A DNA stretch of 37,032 bases from Paludibacteraceae bacterium (GCA_024401495.1 JAKSKW010000017.1:1-37032), one strand, 5' to 3'. Positions 14,325 to 24,323 are shown, counted from the stretch's first letter. Numbers and translations are program-made. The notes: generated by a model from the letters alone, not told the origin.

Positions 14325-16703
14325 ATGTCAAGATACATGAAAAGGCTTTTTTATTTCATATTTATCTTTGCCGCTTTGTTTCTAATGGCGTCTTGCTCGA
14401 CTACAAAATATGTGGCCGACGGGGATTTTTTGCTTAATGATATCAATGTGACGTGTGATGATCCACAGGTTGATGCCACGGATTTGTATGATTATGTGAT
14501 TCAACATCCAAATGCTCCAGGTACTTTCTTCAACAAAACTTCATTACGTTTCTATTCGTTGTCTGGTAGAGACACGTCGAAATGGATTAATAAAGTTATT
14601 CGCAGATTTGGAGAGGCTCCTGTTATCTATTCTGAGGAGAGTGCTCAACTTTCAGCAAAGGAGATTAAGTCGCAGCTCTTCAATATGGGTTATTTTAATG
14701 CCGACGTCGATTATGAAGTGACAAAGACTGGAAAGAAGGCGAGTGTGGTTTACGATATCAAGGCTGGTGAACCATATAAGATTCGTAATGTCGATGAAAA
14801 AATTGACGACGGTTTGATTGACGATATCATGAGGTCGAAGAATTTCCTTTCAAGTGAGAAGGTTAAACCTGGTCTTAAATATAATGCTGAAAACATCGAT
14901 TCCCGCGTCGGAGAGATTGTGTCGTTTGTGCGCAACCAGGGTTATTATAATTTCACAAAGGAGAATCTATACTATTCCGTCGACTCGACTCTTGGTTCTC
15001 ATGAGGTGGATTTGAAATTGAATCTTCACATTGATACTTCCAGGGTGGGGCATCCGTTAACTCGATACCGTACATCAAGAGTGAATGTGATGGTGGGCGA
15101 CAATCGTGGCGTGACGCAGGGATATGACACTGCACTGTATAGACGTCTGACTATTGTCTCTCCTAAAGGAAGACGATTCTTGCGCCCTCACACTATCTAC
15201 AACAATACCTATGTGCGACAAGGTAGATTTTTCAGTGAGATGCTTCACGACCGTACTTTCTCGGCTCTTTCTGGTTTGTCGGCTGTCCAGACTGCTAATG
15301 TGGTTTATTCTCCAGATACGGTGCCTGGCTCACTTATCGCAAATATTTCTCTTGTCCCATCCAAACCATATTATATCCAGTGGGGTATCGACAATACAAA
15401 TACTGCTGGCGACTTGGGTGTTGAAACTTATGTCACTTATCAGGATAAGAATATTTTCAAAGGTAGTGAGGTGTGGAGAATCCGTCTCGGTGGAGGTTAT
15501 GAGATGGTTCGTAGTTCGTTGTATTCTGCTGATACGGTTAATGTGAATTCGGGCGGTGGCGAAAATGTGGAAGAGGAAACCTCAAGAAACTTTTTCGAGT
15601 TCAGCATCAACAGTTCTCTTACTTTCCCAAGAATCCTGTCGCCAATATTCAACGATACTTACGCTGCAAAGAGAGGTAAAACTATCTTCTCCACTGGTTT
15701 TGTTTGGCAAAACCGTCCTGAGTTTAAGAAGCGATACTTGACTTTCGATTGGCAGTATATGTGGACCACTCGACGCAATCGTTTTAACCACACTCTCGAT
15801 CTTTACAATATCACCTACACTATCGTTCCTTGGGTGTATCCTAAATTCAAGAGTGATTATCTTGATATTTCAAAAAATGCGTTGCTGAAACAGAACTACA
15901 CTAATCAGCTGATTACTCGTTCAAGTTATACTTTCACCTACTCAAGTTCATCGACTACTGCGTCGTCTTTGATGAAGGCAAAAAAAACATCTAAGTCGAG
16001 CACCAATTTCAGTTTCATGATAGATATGTCTGGTACTCTTCCTTCTGGTCTTGTTCGACTTTTCCACTCACCGGTGAAAGAGGAGGTGACAGACTCGATT
16101 GGCACAGTGCGTAAATATTATGAAATTGTGGGTGTGCCGTTCAGCCAGTACGCTCGTTTTGATATCGACTACAGCCGCACATTCCGCTTGGGAATCCATC
16201 CTGAGTTGGCGCTACACGTTGGCGCAGGAATCGCGTCGCCATACGGAAATTCAAAGCAGATCCCATATGAGCGACGTTACTTTGCTGGTGGCCCTAACTC
16301 GGTGCGTGGATGGAGCACACGTGAACTTGGTCCGGGAAGATATAAGAGTAATGGTTCTGCCGACTTTTTCAACCAGACGGGAGATATCAAACTGCTTGCG
16401 CAGGCTGAGTTGAGAATTCATACAGAGGGAATGTTTGAGTACGCTGTCTTTGCCGACGTGGGTAATATCTGGACAATTCGTGATTATGATAACCAGCTCG
16501 ACGGTAAAATCGTATTGAGTGAATTGCCTAAAGATTTGGCTGCCAGCATTGGTGCTGGTGTCAGACTGGATTTCTCTTTCATCCTTGTCAGAGTGGATGT
16601 CGGCATGAAGACTTATGATCCTTCGGAAAGACGTTGGAATATTGCGTCGCCAGAATTTGGCAGAGATGTGACTTTCCATTTCGCCGTTGGATATCCGTTC
16701 TAA
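14325..16703 (+). CDS. tamL: TamL-like BamA/TamA-family outer-membrane lipoprotein
   Basis: A 792-residue protein (788 from ATG 14337). The N-terminus is a lipoprotein signal: hydrophobic core, then LMASC with the lipidated Cys near residue 24. POTRA-like repeats follow to about residue 330. The C-terminal part, from about residue 340, is a BamA/TamA-type beta barrel. It contains the hallmark RYFAGGPNSVRGWSTRELGP near residues 650-670 and ends in a phenylalanine strand (FHFAVGYPF). Bacteroidota carry a lipidated TamA homologue, TamL, which works with TamB in outer-membrane biogenesis; tamB is not adjacent here. BamA itself lacks the lipobox and has a longer POTRA region, so TamL fits better. 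Confidence 0.85.
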   Translation: MSRYMKRLFYFIFIFAALFLMASCSTTKYVADGDFLLNDINVTCDDPQVDATDLYDYVIQHPNAPGTFFNKTSLRFYSLSGRDTSKWINKVIRRFGEAPVIYSEESAQLSAKEIKSQLFNMGYFNADVDYEVTKTGKKASVVYDIKAGEPYKIRNVDEKIDDGLIDDIMRSKNFLSSEKVKPGLKYNAENIDSRVGEIVSFVRNQGYYNFTKENLYYSVDSTLGSHEVDLKLNLHIDTSRVGHPLTRYRTSRVNVMVGDNRGVTQGYDTALYRRLTIVSPKGRRFLRPHTIYNNTYVRQGRFFSEMLHDRTFSALSGLSAVQTANVVYSPDTVPGSLIANISLVPSKPYYIQWGIDNTNTAGDLGVETYVTYQDKNIFKGSEVWRIRLGGGYEMVRSSLYSADTVNVNSGGGENVEEETSRNFFEFSINSSLTFPRILSPIFNDTYAAKRGKTIFSTGFVWQNRPEFKKRYLTFDWQYMWTTRRNRFNHTLDLYNITYTIVPWVYPKFKSDYLDISKNALLKQNYTNQLITRSSYTFTYSSSSTTASSLMKAKKTSKSSTNFSFMIDMSGTLPSGLVRLFHSPVKEEVTDSIGTVRKYYEIVGVPFSQYARFDIDYSRTFRLGIHPELALHVGAGIASPYGNSKQIPYERRYFAGGPNSVRGWSTRELGPGRYKSNGSADFFNQTGDIKLLAQAELRIHTEGMFEYAVFADVGNIWTIRDYDNQLDGKIVLSELPKDLAASIGAGVRLDFSFILVRVDVGMKTYDPSERRWNIASPEFGRDVTFHFAVGYPF

Positions 16704-16729
16704 TCAACGTATATTTTGGAATGATGAAT

Positions 16730-16766
16730 GCAAAATTAGGAAATGTAAAAATTTCTCCTAATTTTG
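16730..16766 (+). terminator. Hairpin after tamL overlapping the next promoter
   Basis: CAAAATTAGGA (16731-16741) pairs with TCCTAATTTTG (16756-16766), with further AAAT/ATTT pairing inside and one bulged base. The right arm contains TAATTTTG (16759-16766), a -7 box placed 34 bases before the regulator gene. The left part, GAATGCAAAATTAGG, resembles the repeats at 30125, 33221 and 34529. Confidence 0.5.
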
Positions 16767-16800
16767 TACTCCGTTTGTATTTCGTTGATACATAGTGCCT

Positions 16801-19800
16801 ATGAGTAGATTGTTACAATATAGATATAATATATTGGCTCTTTTGTTGTGCTTGCTCAACTTTGGAGCCGTACACGGAGAAATCCAAAGTTATTTTTTTC
16901 ATTATACGACTAAGGAGGGACTTGCCAGCAACAATGTCCACGACATAGTGGAGGATCAGCATGGTTTTATTTGGCTTGCCACTCATTATGGAATCAGTCG
17001 TTTCGATGGTCGTAGTTTCCGAAACTATGAGCAGTCGAGTTTCCCTGATATGAAGCGTAACGATACCTACCACGCTTTCAAATTGCCAAATGGTGATATC
17101 ACTTTCGGTGGATCAAATTTCACGATCTACTCCTACGACTATAAAAATCACAATTTCCACGATATTTCAGGTTTTGCGGCCGATGAAGCCCACAACTCTG
17201 ATATCACTGGTTGCTCTATCCAACCTGACGGAGAGTGTCTGCTTACGTCCATTGGTATGGGTGTCTTTTCATACGATAAAGATGCCAATACGTTCCGCCC
17301 AATCTGTACTAAAATCAAGGACAAAAAGGTGCTTGAGATCTTTAAGGATTTCAAGGGCAGATATTGGATAGGTGGTTATGGTGGTGTTTATGTGACTGAT
17401 ATAGAAGGAAATATACAGTTTGATTTCCGTCCGAGAATTAATGAGTTGATCAATAATATCCTACAAATTGATCCTAACCACCTTCTTTTATGCTCCAACG
17501 TCGGTTCGTTGTGGATGGCAGACTTGAATGGAGATATTCCAAGTATAGAAAAAATCCCAACGCCTTTCCGTTCGGTGTCATCTATTTGTAAATCATCGGA
17601 TAATACTATTTTGCTTGGTACTTCTGGTGAGGGCCTTTGGCAGACAACATATTCTGATGGCAAATTCACATTTGACAGGATTGTTCCGATAAATAAAGCC
17701 GACGCTACAATGTCGAAGGTGAGTGCTATCTACGTCGACAGCAAAAAGAGGGCGTGGATTTCAACTAACGATAATGGTGTTTGGTGTATCAACAGTATGT
17801 CGGACGCCAAGAGTTTCTCATCTATCGAATTGGGAATCCCTAAATCCGTTGGCTCAAGTTTATGCCCTTGTGGTGGTGGACGTATGCTTCTTGCCACAGA
17901 CGGAGCTGGTCTGATTTTGCTCGACTCCACAAACAATGTATTGAAGCATTGGACTACTGCAAATGGTTTGCCATCCAACAATGTGCTTTCAATCGAGAAG
18001 TATCAGAAGGGATATATGTTGTCGTTCTGGGGTGGCGATCCAGTATGCCTTTCTTTGGAGGATGAGAAAATTCAGCCAATTAATTTTAACAAATTGCGTT
18101 CTCCGTTTTCATCACAGTTGATGCAAACGAATACTGTCAAGAATATTCTAAAGAAGAAAGACGGTACATATTTGTTGTCGACGGGAGGATATGGAGTCTA
18201 TGAGTTGAATAACAATGTTTTATCAAACATTTTCCTAAATCCTAAACTCCTTCATGATTCTCAGGATTTGTGGATGGAGCAGGCTTTCCAGTTGTCCGAC
18301 GGTACAATCAGGATTCTATCATCTCGTACTGTTTGGAGTAATCGTGATGGTGAATTTAAGCCGGTTTATCCTGACATTGCCCAGGCTAATTCACAAAATC
18401 CACTGCTTTTCTTGCAAGGTTGTGAGGATAATGACGGAGGATATTTCGTGGTGGCAAATAGGGGTGTGTTTAGATTTTCTGCCGACGATTCCCATTATGA
18501 AACTCTTGATTTTCTGCCATCTGGAGAATATTTCGCTATTCAGAAGACTGATGATGGCAAGTTGTGGGTGACAAGTACCAAGGGTATTATGGCCATCGAC
18601 TACAAAAATAAAAGTTACGAAACGATATTCTCTGCCGAAGGTCTGTCTGGAGACTACTTCGTGAGAAAAGCGTCGTGTATGTCGGATGATGGCAAATTAA
18701 TGTTTGGTTGCAAACATGGTTTTGTATGCGTCAACCCTAAATATGTATCTAAAGACGCCACTGAGCATCTGTCTTTCTCTGAATTATATATCAACGGGGA
18801 GAAAGCCGACCTTGATCCAAACAAAAAGATTGTGTTGGATTATGGCCAGACTCATTTGCTGTTGACTCTCGACGTTGTCAACTATGCTGAGCCTAACACT
18901 TACGATCTACGCTATCGTGTGATGCCGGTAGATACAATCTGGAATAGGGTATCGTCGTCAAGAGATATCACTATCGACGTCTTGCCTGATGGTGATTTCG
19001 ATATCGAGGTGGGTGTGTTCTCTCCAAACGGTAAGTTATATCAGGCTATCTCATTGCCATTGAAGGTGTTGCCTCCTTGGTGGAAATCCACACAATTCAT
19101 CTTATTGTGTATCGCTCTCTTTATCGCTCTTGGATTCTTTATCTCCAACAGACGTGTCGCTGCCTTGAAACGTAAGAAAGAGGAACTTCAGAAGGCTGTC
19201 GACGAGAAAACTGTTGATCTTAGAAATGCCAACGAGGTTTTGGTTAATCAGAAGAAAGCAATCGAGGAGAAGAATGAATCGTTGCTTAACACATTGAAAC
19301 TCAAGGATCAGTTGGTTTCGGTGGTTGCTCACGACCTTAAGAATCCGATGTTTGCTATCGTTACCACTCTTCGCCGAGTGATGTCGAACAGCCAAAGTGA
19401 GGATGTCTCGCGTCGACTTCTTTCTGACGCCACTTCAGAGGCTGAGAAGATTCAGCAGGAGATGGTGAAACTGCTTCAGTGGGCATCAAATTCTGAGCAG
19501 AAGATGAAGTGTGAGATCAGCAACGTCAACCTCACAAAACTTGTTGCGGATATCGTTACTTTCTTGCAACCGTTGTGCGATGAGAAGCAAATCACATTGG
19601 AATCTTCCGTAGACAATCTAAATCATAATGTCTTGGCGGACGAGAAGATGTTGGCTGTCGTAGTCAGAAACCTAATATCAAATGCCATTAAATTTACTGG
19701 CAGAGGCAAGAAAATAAAGGTCGGAGCCGTTGAAGTCAACGATAAGACGGTTTTGACTGTGGCCGACGAAGGAATTGGTATGACTCCTGAGTTTTTGGAG

Positions 19801-20805
19801 AAAATCAGAAATAGTGAGAATATCGTCTCACGTCAGGGTACGGAGAACGAGAAAGGTTACGGAATGGGATTGAAGATTGTTACCGATTTCGTAAATAAGA
19901 TGGGAGCGACGATTGATTTCGCCAGTGAGACGAATGTCGGTACGCAGATCACTGTGTCGATGAATACTGGTATGGAGATCTCTACAGAATCTGATAAGAT
20001 CGAGGAGGAAGTCGTTGAATCTAAGCCAGATGTGCTTGAAGGCATTGATAAATCGTTCTTTGAGGGCAAGACGGTGCTTGCAGTCGACGACGATCCACTT
20101 CTTCTTGACAATATCAAAGCCATGCTGAGTGATTATGTCACTGTGGAGACGGCATCGAATGGAGTCGAGGGAATAGATGTGGCGGGAAAAGTCATTCCGG
20201 ATTTGATCATCAGCGACGTCGAGATGCCAAATATGAATGGAATCGATATGTGTAGAGATCTTGCTCAAAGAGCCAACACGTCGAATGTTCCAGTTTTGTT
20301 CCTATCTGCTGTCCGAGATATGTCGACGCGAATTGCAGGACTCTCAGCTGGAGCCGTAGATTATATAGTCAAACCATTCAATGAGGGAGAGTTGCTGCTC
20401 AAGACTTATAATTTCCTACGTATGCAGCAGCATCGTCAGATTAAGATATTGGCTGGTTCGCTTAATGACGAAAACGATAACGAAAACGAAAAAAGTGAGA
20501 TTAACCCATTGATTCAGCAACTTCTCGACTGTATCAAGAAGAATTATGGAAACGCTGACTATTCATTCAATGATATTGCCAAAGATCTTGGTTTCAGCAA
20601 ATCCACATTGACGCGTCGTTTGAAATCGTTGATAGACAAGTCTCCTATTGAGATTCTGTCAGAGTACCGTCTGCATAAAGCACAGACATTGCTTGCTGAA
20701 GGAAAGATGTCGGTAAGTGAAATTGCATACGAGGTCGGCTTCAATGATCCATCGTATTTCAGCAGAAAATATAAAGATTTCTTTGGTACAAGCCCAACAA
20801 AATAA
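16801..20805 (+). CDS. Hybrid two-component system sensor-regulator (HTCS)
   Basis: A 1334-residue one-protein signalling system; ATG 16801 is preferred over an in-frame GTG at 16795. A signal/anchor (about 7-27) is followed by periplasmic two-propeller Reg_prop repeats (to about 680), a Y_Y_Y domain (about 690-755) and a membrane segment (about 763-785). Inside the cell come HisKA with His844 in VAHDLKNP, an ATPase with LISNAIKF, DEGIGM and GYGMGLKIV, a receiver with VDDDPL and Asp1139 in ISDVEMPNMNG, and an AraC-type DNA-binding domain (about 1235-1334). Such proteins sense glycan oligosaccharides and switch on nearby degradation genes. The PL11/CE12 genes just downstream, and the repeats at 20966-20998, are the obvious targets. 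All motifs are intact. Confidence 0.95.
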   Translation: MSRLLQYRYNILALLLCLLNFGAVHGEIQSYFFHYTTKEGLASNNVHDIVEDQHGFIWLATHYGISRFDGRSFRNYEQSSFPDMKRNDTYHAFKLPNGDITFGGSNFTIYSYDYKNHNFHDISGFAADEAHNSDITGCSIQPDGECLLTSIGMGVFSYDKDANTFRPICTKIKDKKVLEIFKDFKGRYWIGGYGGVYVTDIEGNIQFDFRPRINELINNILQIDPNHLLLCSNVGSLWMADLNGDIPSIEKIPTPFRSVSSICKSSDNTILLGTSGEGLWQTTYSDGKFTFDRIVPINKADATMSKVSAIYVDSKKRAWISTNDNGVWCINSMSDAKSFSSIELGIPKSVGSSLCPCGGGRMLLATDGAGLILLDSTNNVLKHWTTANGLPSNNVLSIEKYQKGYMLSFWGGDPVCLSLEDEKIQPINFNKLRSPFSSQLMQTNTVKNILKKKDGTYLLSTGGYGVYELNNNVLSNIFLNPKLLHDSQDLWMEQAFQLSDGTIRILSSRTVWSNRDGEFKPVYPDIAQANSQNPLLFLQGCEDNDGGYFVVANRGVFRFSADDSHYETLDFLPSGEYFAIQKTDDGKLWVTSTKGIMAIDYKNKSYETIFSAEGLSGDYFVRKASCMSDDGKLMFGCKHGFVCVNPKYVSKDATEHLSFSELYINGEKADLDPNKKIVLDYGQTHLLLTLDVVNYAEPNTYDLRYRVMPVDTIWNRVSSSRDITIDVLPDGDFDIEVGVFSPNGKLYQAISLPLKVLPPWWKSTQFILLCIALFIALGFFISNRRVAALKRKKEELQKAVDEKTVDLRNANEVLVNQKKAIEEKNESLLNTLKLKDQLVSVVAHDLKNPMFAIVTTLRRVMSNSQSEDVSRRLLSDATSEAEKIQQEMVKLLQWASNSEQKMKCEISNVNLTKLVADIVTFLQPLCDEKQITLESSVDNLNHNVLADEKMLAVVVRNLISNAIKFTGRGKKIKVGAVEVNDKTVLTVADEGIGMTPEFLEKIRNSENIVSRQGTENEKGYGMGLKIVTDFVNKMGATIDFASETNVGTQITVSMNTGMEISTESDKIEEEVVESKPDVLEGIDKSFFEGKTVLAVDDDPLLLDNIKAMLSDYVTVETASNGVEGIDVAGKVIPDLIISDVEMPNMNGIDMCRDLAQRANTSNVPVLFLSAVRDMSTRIAGLSAGAVDYIVKPFNEGELLLKTYNFLRMQQHRQIKILAGSLNDENDNENEKSEINPLIQQLLDCIKKNYGNADYSFNDIAKDLGFSKSTLTRRLKSLIDKSPIEILSEYRLHKAQTLLAEGKMSVSEIAYEVGFNDPSYFSRKYKDFFGTSPTK

Positions 20806-20823
20806 AAAACTTGGTGATATTAG

Positions 20824-20860
20824 GTGGTATTTATTCATGGAGATAAATACCACTATTATG
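20824..20860 (+). terminator. Terminator of the HTCS gene
   Basis: An 11-bp perfect stem, GTGGTATTTAT (20824-20834) with ATAAATACCAC (20843-20853), loop TCATGGAG. The U-tract is weak (TATTATGG). Confidence 0.65.
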
Positions 20861-20965
20861 GATAAACGTTTCAAAAAGGATTTAGTAAATAAAAAACAAC
20901 ATCATTTTTAACCTGCCTAAACTGAAAAAATCCCATTTCATCGCATTTTTTCCTAGTTGAACTCG

Positions 20966-20998
20966 TGGAGTGATTTTCCTATTCTTTGGAGTGATTTT
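20966..20998 (+). promoter_or_regulatory. Candidate HTCS operator: direct repeat TGGAGTGATTTT
   Basis: The 12-mer TGGAGTGATTTT occurs perfectly at 20966-20977 and 20987-20998, 21 bp apart (two helical turns), ending 26 bp before the -7 box of the lyase promoter. AraC-type activators bind such tandem sites. I did not see the 12-mer before the CE12 or GH98 genes. Confidence 0.7.
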
Positions 20999-21023
20999 AA
21001 ATTTCCACCATTGACCTTTGACC

Positions 21024-21031
21024 TATCTTTG
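21024..21031 (+). promoter_or_regulatory. -7 box of the PL11 operon
   Basis: TATCTTTG at 21024-21031. No good -33 element at the standard spacing, as expected of an activator-dependent promoter. The 5' leader of about 125 bases to the ATG is rich in A and C and nearly free of G and T. Confidence 0.65.
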
Positions 21032-21160
21032 CAATGTGATCGGAACACAACCGGTTGCGAAACAAAAACAAAACAACAACAAAAGGAAAAGGAAAAACGA
21101 AACACAAAAAACACAAAACACAATTAACAACTAGGCTAATAACAATCTAACGTCTATATC

Positions 21161-24100
21161 ATGAAGCATTTATTCACTAAATTACTTCTTCCATTGGCTG
21201 CCGTAGCAGCACAGATGGATGCATCTGCAGCAACAAAGCAGATGGAGTATCTTAATAGAGGTGTGGTTGCCGTAAAGACAGGCAACGGAGTTTTTGTAAG
21301 CTGGAGATTCTTGGGTAACGATGCTCAGAGCACAGCATTCAATATTTATCGTAATGGTACAAAGTTGAATTCAACTCCTATTACTACTAAGACAAATTAC
21401 GTTGACGCTGGAGGAAACGAGTCGTCAAAGTATGTTGTCAAGGCAGTTGTCAACAACAAAGAGATCGACGCATCTGACGCAGTGACTCCTTGGGGTCAGC
21501 AGTTCAAGACAATCAAGCTAAAGCGTCCAGGTTCTTCTTACGAGCCTAACGATATGAGTTGTGGTGACGTTGATGGCGACGGTGAATACGAGTTGTTCCT
21601 AAAGTGGAATCCAACAAACGCAAAGGATAACTCTCAGTCGGGTACTACTGGTAACGTATACATCGACTGTTACAAACTAAACGGTACTTTCCTTTGGAGA
21701 ATCGATCTTGGTAAGAATATCAGAGCGGGAGCTCACTACACTCAGTTCCAGGTGTTCGACTATGATGGCGACGGTAAGGCAGAGCTAGTCTGCAAGACAG
21801 CACCAGGAACAAAGGACGGTAAGGGAAAGAATGTCATCATGGGTAATGATAATCCTAATGCTGACTACAGAAACGGTAACGGTTACATCTTAACTGGTCC
21901 TGAGTATTTGACAGTTTTCGAGGGCGCAACGGGAGCAGAAATGAACACTATTGCATATAATCCAGTACGTGGTAACGTAGGTGGATGGGGAGACACATAC
22001 GGTAACCGTGTCGACAGATTTAACGCTTGTACAGCTTATCTTGACGGTGTACACCCAAGCGTAGTTATGTGTCGTGGTTACTATACACAGGCTCATGTCG
22101 TAGCCTATGATTTGAAAAACGGCAAGTTGGTTCAGCGTTGGGAGCACCACTCAACAACTAAAGGACAGGGTGCTTACGGTGATGGAAACCATAATGTAAG
22201 TGTAGCTGACGTGGATGGCGACGGAAAAGATGAGATCATCCTTGGTTCTGCTTGTATCGACCACGATGGTAAACTTTACTACAGAACTGGTTTCGGACAC
22301 GGTGACGCAATGCACGTGAGCCAGATGGATCCAGACACAGAGGATTTGGAAGGTTGGTTCTGCCACGAGGAGAAGGGTAGCAAGTACGGATACGAGATGA
22401 GAAACCTTCGTACAGGTAAGGTAATCTTCGGTAAGGCTACTGGTACAGATAATGGTCGTTGTATGGCTGCCGATATCGATGCTAAACACAGAGGTTTTGA
22501 GTGCTGGAGCGCTTACAACTCAGATGTGTTCGACTGCAAAGGTAAGGTGATCAGCAATAAGAAGCCATCGCAGAACTTCCGTATCTATTGGGACGGTGAT
22601 CTTCAGGATGAGCTACTTGACGGAACAAAGCTTGACAAGTGGAACGGAAACGGAACAACAAGATTGATCACTTTGAAGGGTAATTCTTGTAACGGAACAA
22701 AGGCTACTCCATGTCTTTCTGCCGATCTATTCGGAGACTGGCGTGAGGAGGTTATCACTCATAACGGTGCTGATGAGATCTACGTCTACACTACTACAAT
22801 CGAATCTAAATACCGTTTGTTCACTCTAATGCACGATGCTGTTTACCGTTGTGGTATCGCATGGCAGAACTCTGCTTACAACCAGCCACCTCACCTTGGT
22901 TTCTATATCGGAGATGGCGTTGATAAGATCAAGCAGCCAGATATCTATCTAAACAAGAAGGGTACTGTCACTCCTCCAGCTCCAGAGGCTGCAGAGATGA
23001 CTTCTACAGGTTCTCTAACTCAGGAACTTTTCGATGGTGAGGCAATGGCTCCAGTAGTGCTAACAGTAGGCGGAACAGCGACTGGATTCAAGTATGATGC
23101 ATTGATCGACGGTGTTACAGCTAAAGAGGCTAACGGAACATTGACAATCTCTGGTACTCCTGCTAAAGCTGGTAAGATCACAATCAACAGTGTCGGTGGC
23201 AGTGAGGTTGTTAAGGTAGAGATCAACATTAACGTTGTGAACACTGGTGACAAGAAACGTGTAGCTTATATTACAGATAATGCAAACTCTAATTACAAAA
23301 ACAACAAAATAATACCAATGTTGAAGGGTTGCGATGACCTTTATGTTCGCGAGATTCAGGCAGACGCTGCAGACGCTAATTTGTCAGGCTTCGATTTGAT
23401 CGTGATCGGTGAGGAGACTCCATCTACAGCGGCTATCATGGCAAAACTTGAAGGCATCGCCACTCCAATGTTGAGTATGAAGGTTCAGGGCTACAAGGTA
23501 GCAGACGGAGCATGGGGCTGGGCAGCCAACGGTTTCGGAGACAATGCAGAGGCTACAAACTTGGTTGTTGAGACAGCAGATCAGACTCACCCAATGTTCA
23601 AGGGTATCGATTTCTCTAAGGGCAATGAGATTCAGATGGTTTCAGCAGTTGAAACAAAAGGTTTGACTTACATGAATCCAGCGTCGTTCACAGATGCAAT
23701 CGGTGAGATTAACACTATCGCATCAGTTAAGGGTGAGGAGCAGGTATGTATCTTTGAGATTCCAGAAGGTTCGTCAATCGCAGGAACAAAGATTACTAAG
23801 AAGTTTATCCAGATCGGTTTGAACTCAAGCTCTAACGCTAATCTAACAAACGATGGTCTTTCAATCGTACGCAACGCTTGCTACTACCTACTTGGTATGA
23901 ACAATGGTACTGAGACTGATTCTGAAATCATCACTTCTACTACAATCGGTTTGAATGTGAACGTCTTCGCAACATCTGATAATTTGACAGTTACTTTCGA
24001 GGGTGAGGATTACGACGTGGTTAACATCTCTGTAATCAGTGTCACAGGAAAGATGATCAGCAGCGATATGATTGAGACATTCTCAGGAAGCAACAGCTAC

Positions 24101-24196
24101 CAGACTTCATTGAGCGGTATCCACTCAGGTGTTTACATGCTAAAGATTCAGGGTAAGAAGATCAATCATGTATCTAAATTCATAGTAAGAAACTAA
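21161..24196 (+). CDS. PL11 rhamnogalacturonan lyase with T9SS sorting domain
   Basis: A 1011-residue secreted enzyme. A signal peptide ends near SA|ATKQ (residue 24). The catalytic part (about 27-610) is a PL11 (YesW/YesX-like) beta-propeller: it opens with MEYLNRGVVAV, and has calcium-binding DVDGDGEYEL, YDGDGKAEL and DVDGDGKDEI loops. It cleaves the rhamnose-galacturonic acid backbone of rhamnogalacturonan I by beta-elimination. An Ig-like segment (about 620-690) follows. Residues about 697-915 form a module shared with the next protein that looks ThuA/class I amidotransferase-like. The tail (about 925-1011), ending in GVYMLKIQGKK and VSKFIVRN, is a type A type IX sorting domain. First gene behind the candidate operator. 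Confidence 0.9.
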   Translation: MKHLFTKLLLPLAAVAAQMDASAATKQMEYLNRGVVAVKTGNGVFVSWRFLGNDAQSTAFNIYRNGTKLNSTPITTKTNYVDAGGNESSKYVVKAVVNNKEIDASDAVTPWGQQFKTIKLKRPGSSYEPNDMSCGDVDGDGEYELFLKWNPTNAKDNSQSGTTGNVYIDCYKLNGTFLWRIDLGKNIRAGAHYTQFQVFDYDGDGKAELVCKTAPGTKDGKGKNVIMGNDNPNADYRNGNGYILTGPEYLTVFEGATGAEMNTIAYNPVRGNVGGWGDTYGNRVDRFNACTAYLDGVHPSVVMCRGYYTQAHVVAYDLKNGKLVQRWEHHSTTKGQGAYGDGNHNVSVADVDGDGKDEIILGSACIDHDGKLYYRTGFGHGDAMHVSQMDPDTEDLEGWFCHEEKGSKYGYEMRNLRTGKVIFGKATGTDNGRCMAADIDAKHRGFECWSAYNSDVFDCKGKVISNKKPSQNFRIYWDGDLQDELLDGTKLDKWNGNGTTRLITLKGNSCNGTKATPCLSADLFGDWREEVITHNGADEIYVYTTTIESKYRLFTLMHDAVYRCGIAWQNSAYNQPPHLGFYIGDGVDKIKQPDIYLNKKGTVTPPAPEAAEMTSTGSLTQELFDGEAMAPVVLTVGGTATGFKYDALIDGVTAKEANGTLTISGTPAKAGKITINSVGGSEVVKVEININVVNTGDKKRVAYITDNANSNYKNNKIIPMLKGCDDLYVREIQADAADANLSGFDLIVIGEETPSTAAIMAKLEGIATPMLSMKVQGYKVADGAWGWAANGFGDNAEATNLVVETADQTHPMFKGIDFSKGNEIQMVSAVETKGLTYMNPASFTDAIGEINTIASVKGEEQVCIFEIPEGSSIAGTKITKKFIQIGLNSSSNANLTNDGLSIVRNACYYLLGMNNGTETDSEIITSTTIGLNVNVFATSDNLTVTFEGEDYDVVNISVISVTGKMISSDMIETFSGSNSYQTSLSGIHSGVYMLKIQGKKINHVSKFIVRN

Positions 24197-24219
24197 TACC
24201 TAAAAAATCCTTTGATAAA

Positions 24220-24281
24220 AGCACCATTCCTACATCCCATAAACCCCATAGCCACTTAGGAATGGTGCTCCCCCAAAGGGG
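24220..24281 (+). terminator. Hairpins between the lyase and esterase genes
   Basis: AGCACCATTCCTA (24220-24232) pairs perfectly with TAGGAATGGTGCT (24257-24269) around a 24-base loop; CCCC-AAA-GGGG (24271-24281) follows. There is no T-run, so this may be a partial terminator or an mRNA-stabilising structure within an operon. Confidence 0.45.
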
Positions 24282-24323
24282 AAATAAGAAAATTGATTCG
24301 TCTAACACAAAAGGAAGAGGATT

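Noticed and set aside
16251..16679. 142-residue minus-strand ORF inside tamL
   Set aside because: Antisense shadow of a conserved barrel region; no promoter, no family.
20472..20500. ACGAAAACGATAACGAAAACG repeat in the HTCS gene compared with the aroK-guaA spacer
   Set aside because: It encodes an Asn/Glu/Asp linker between receiver and AraC domains; short A-rich similarity is probably chance.
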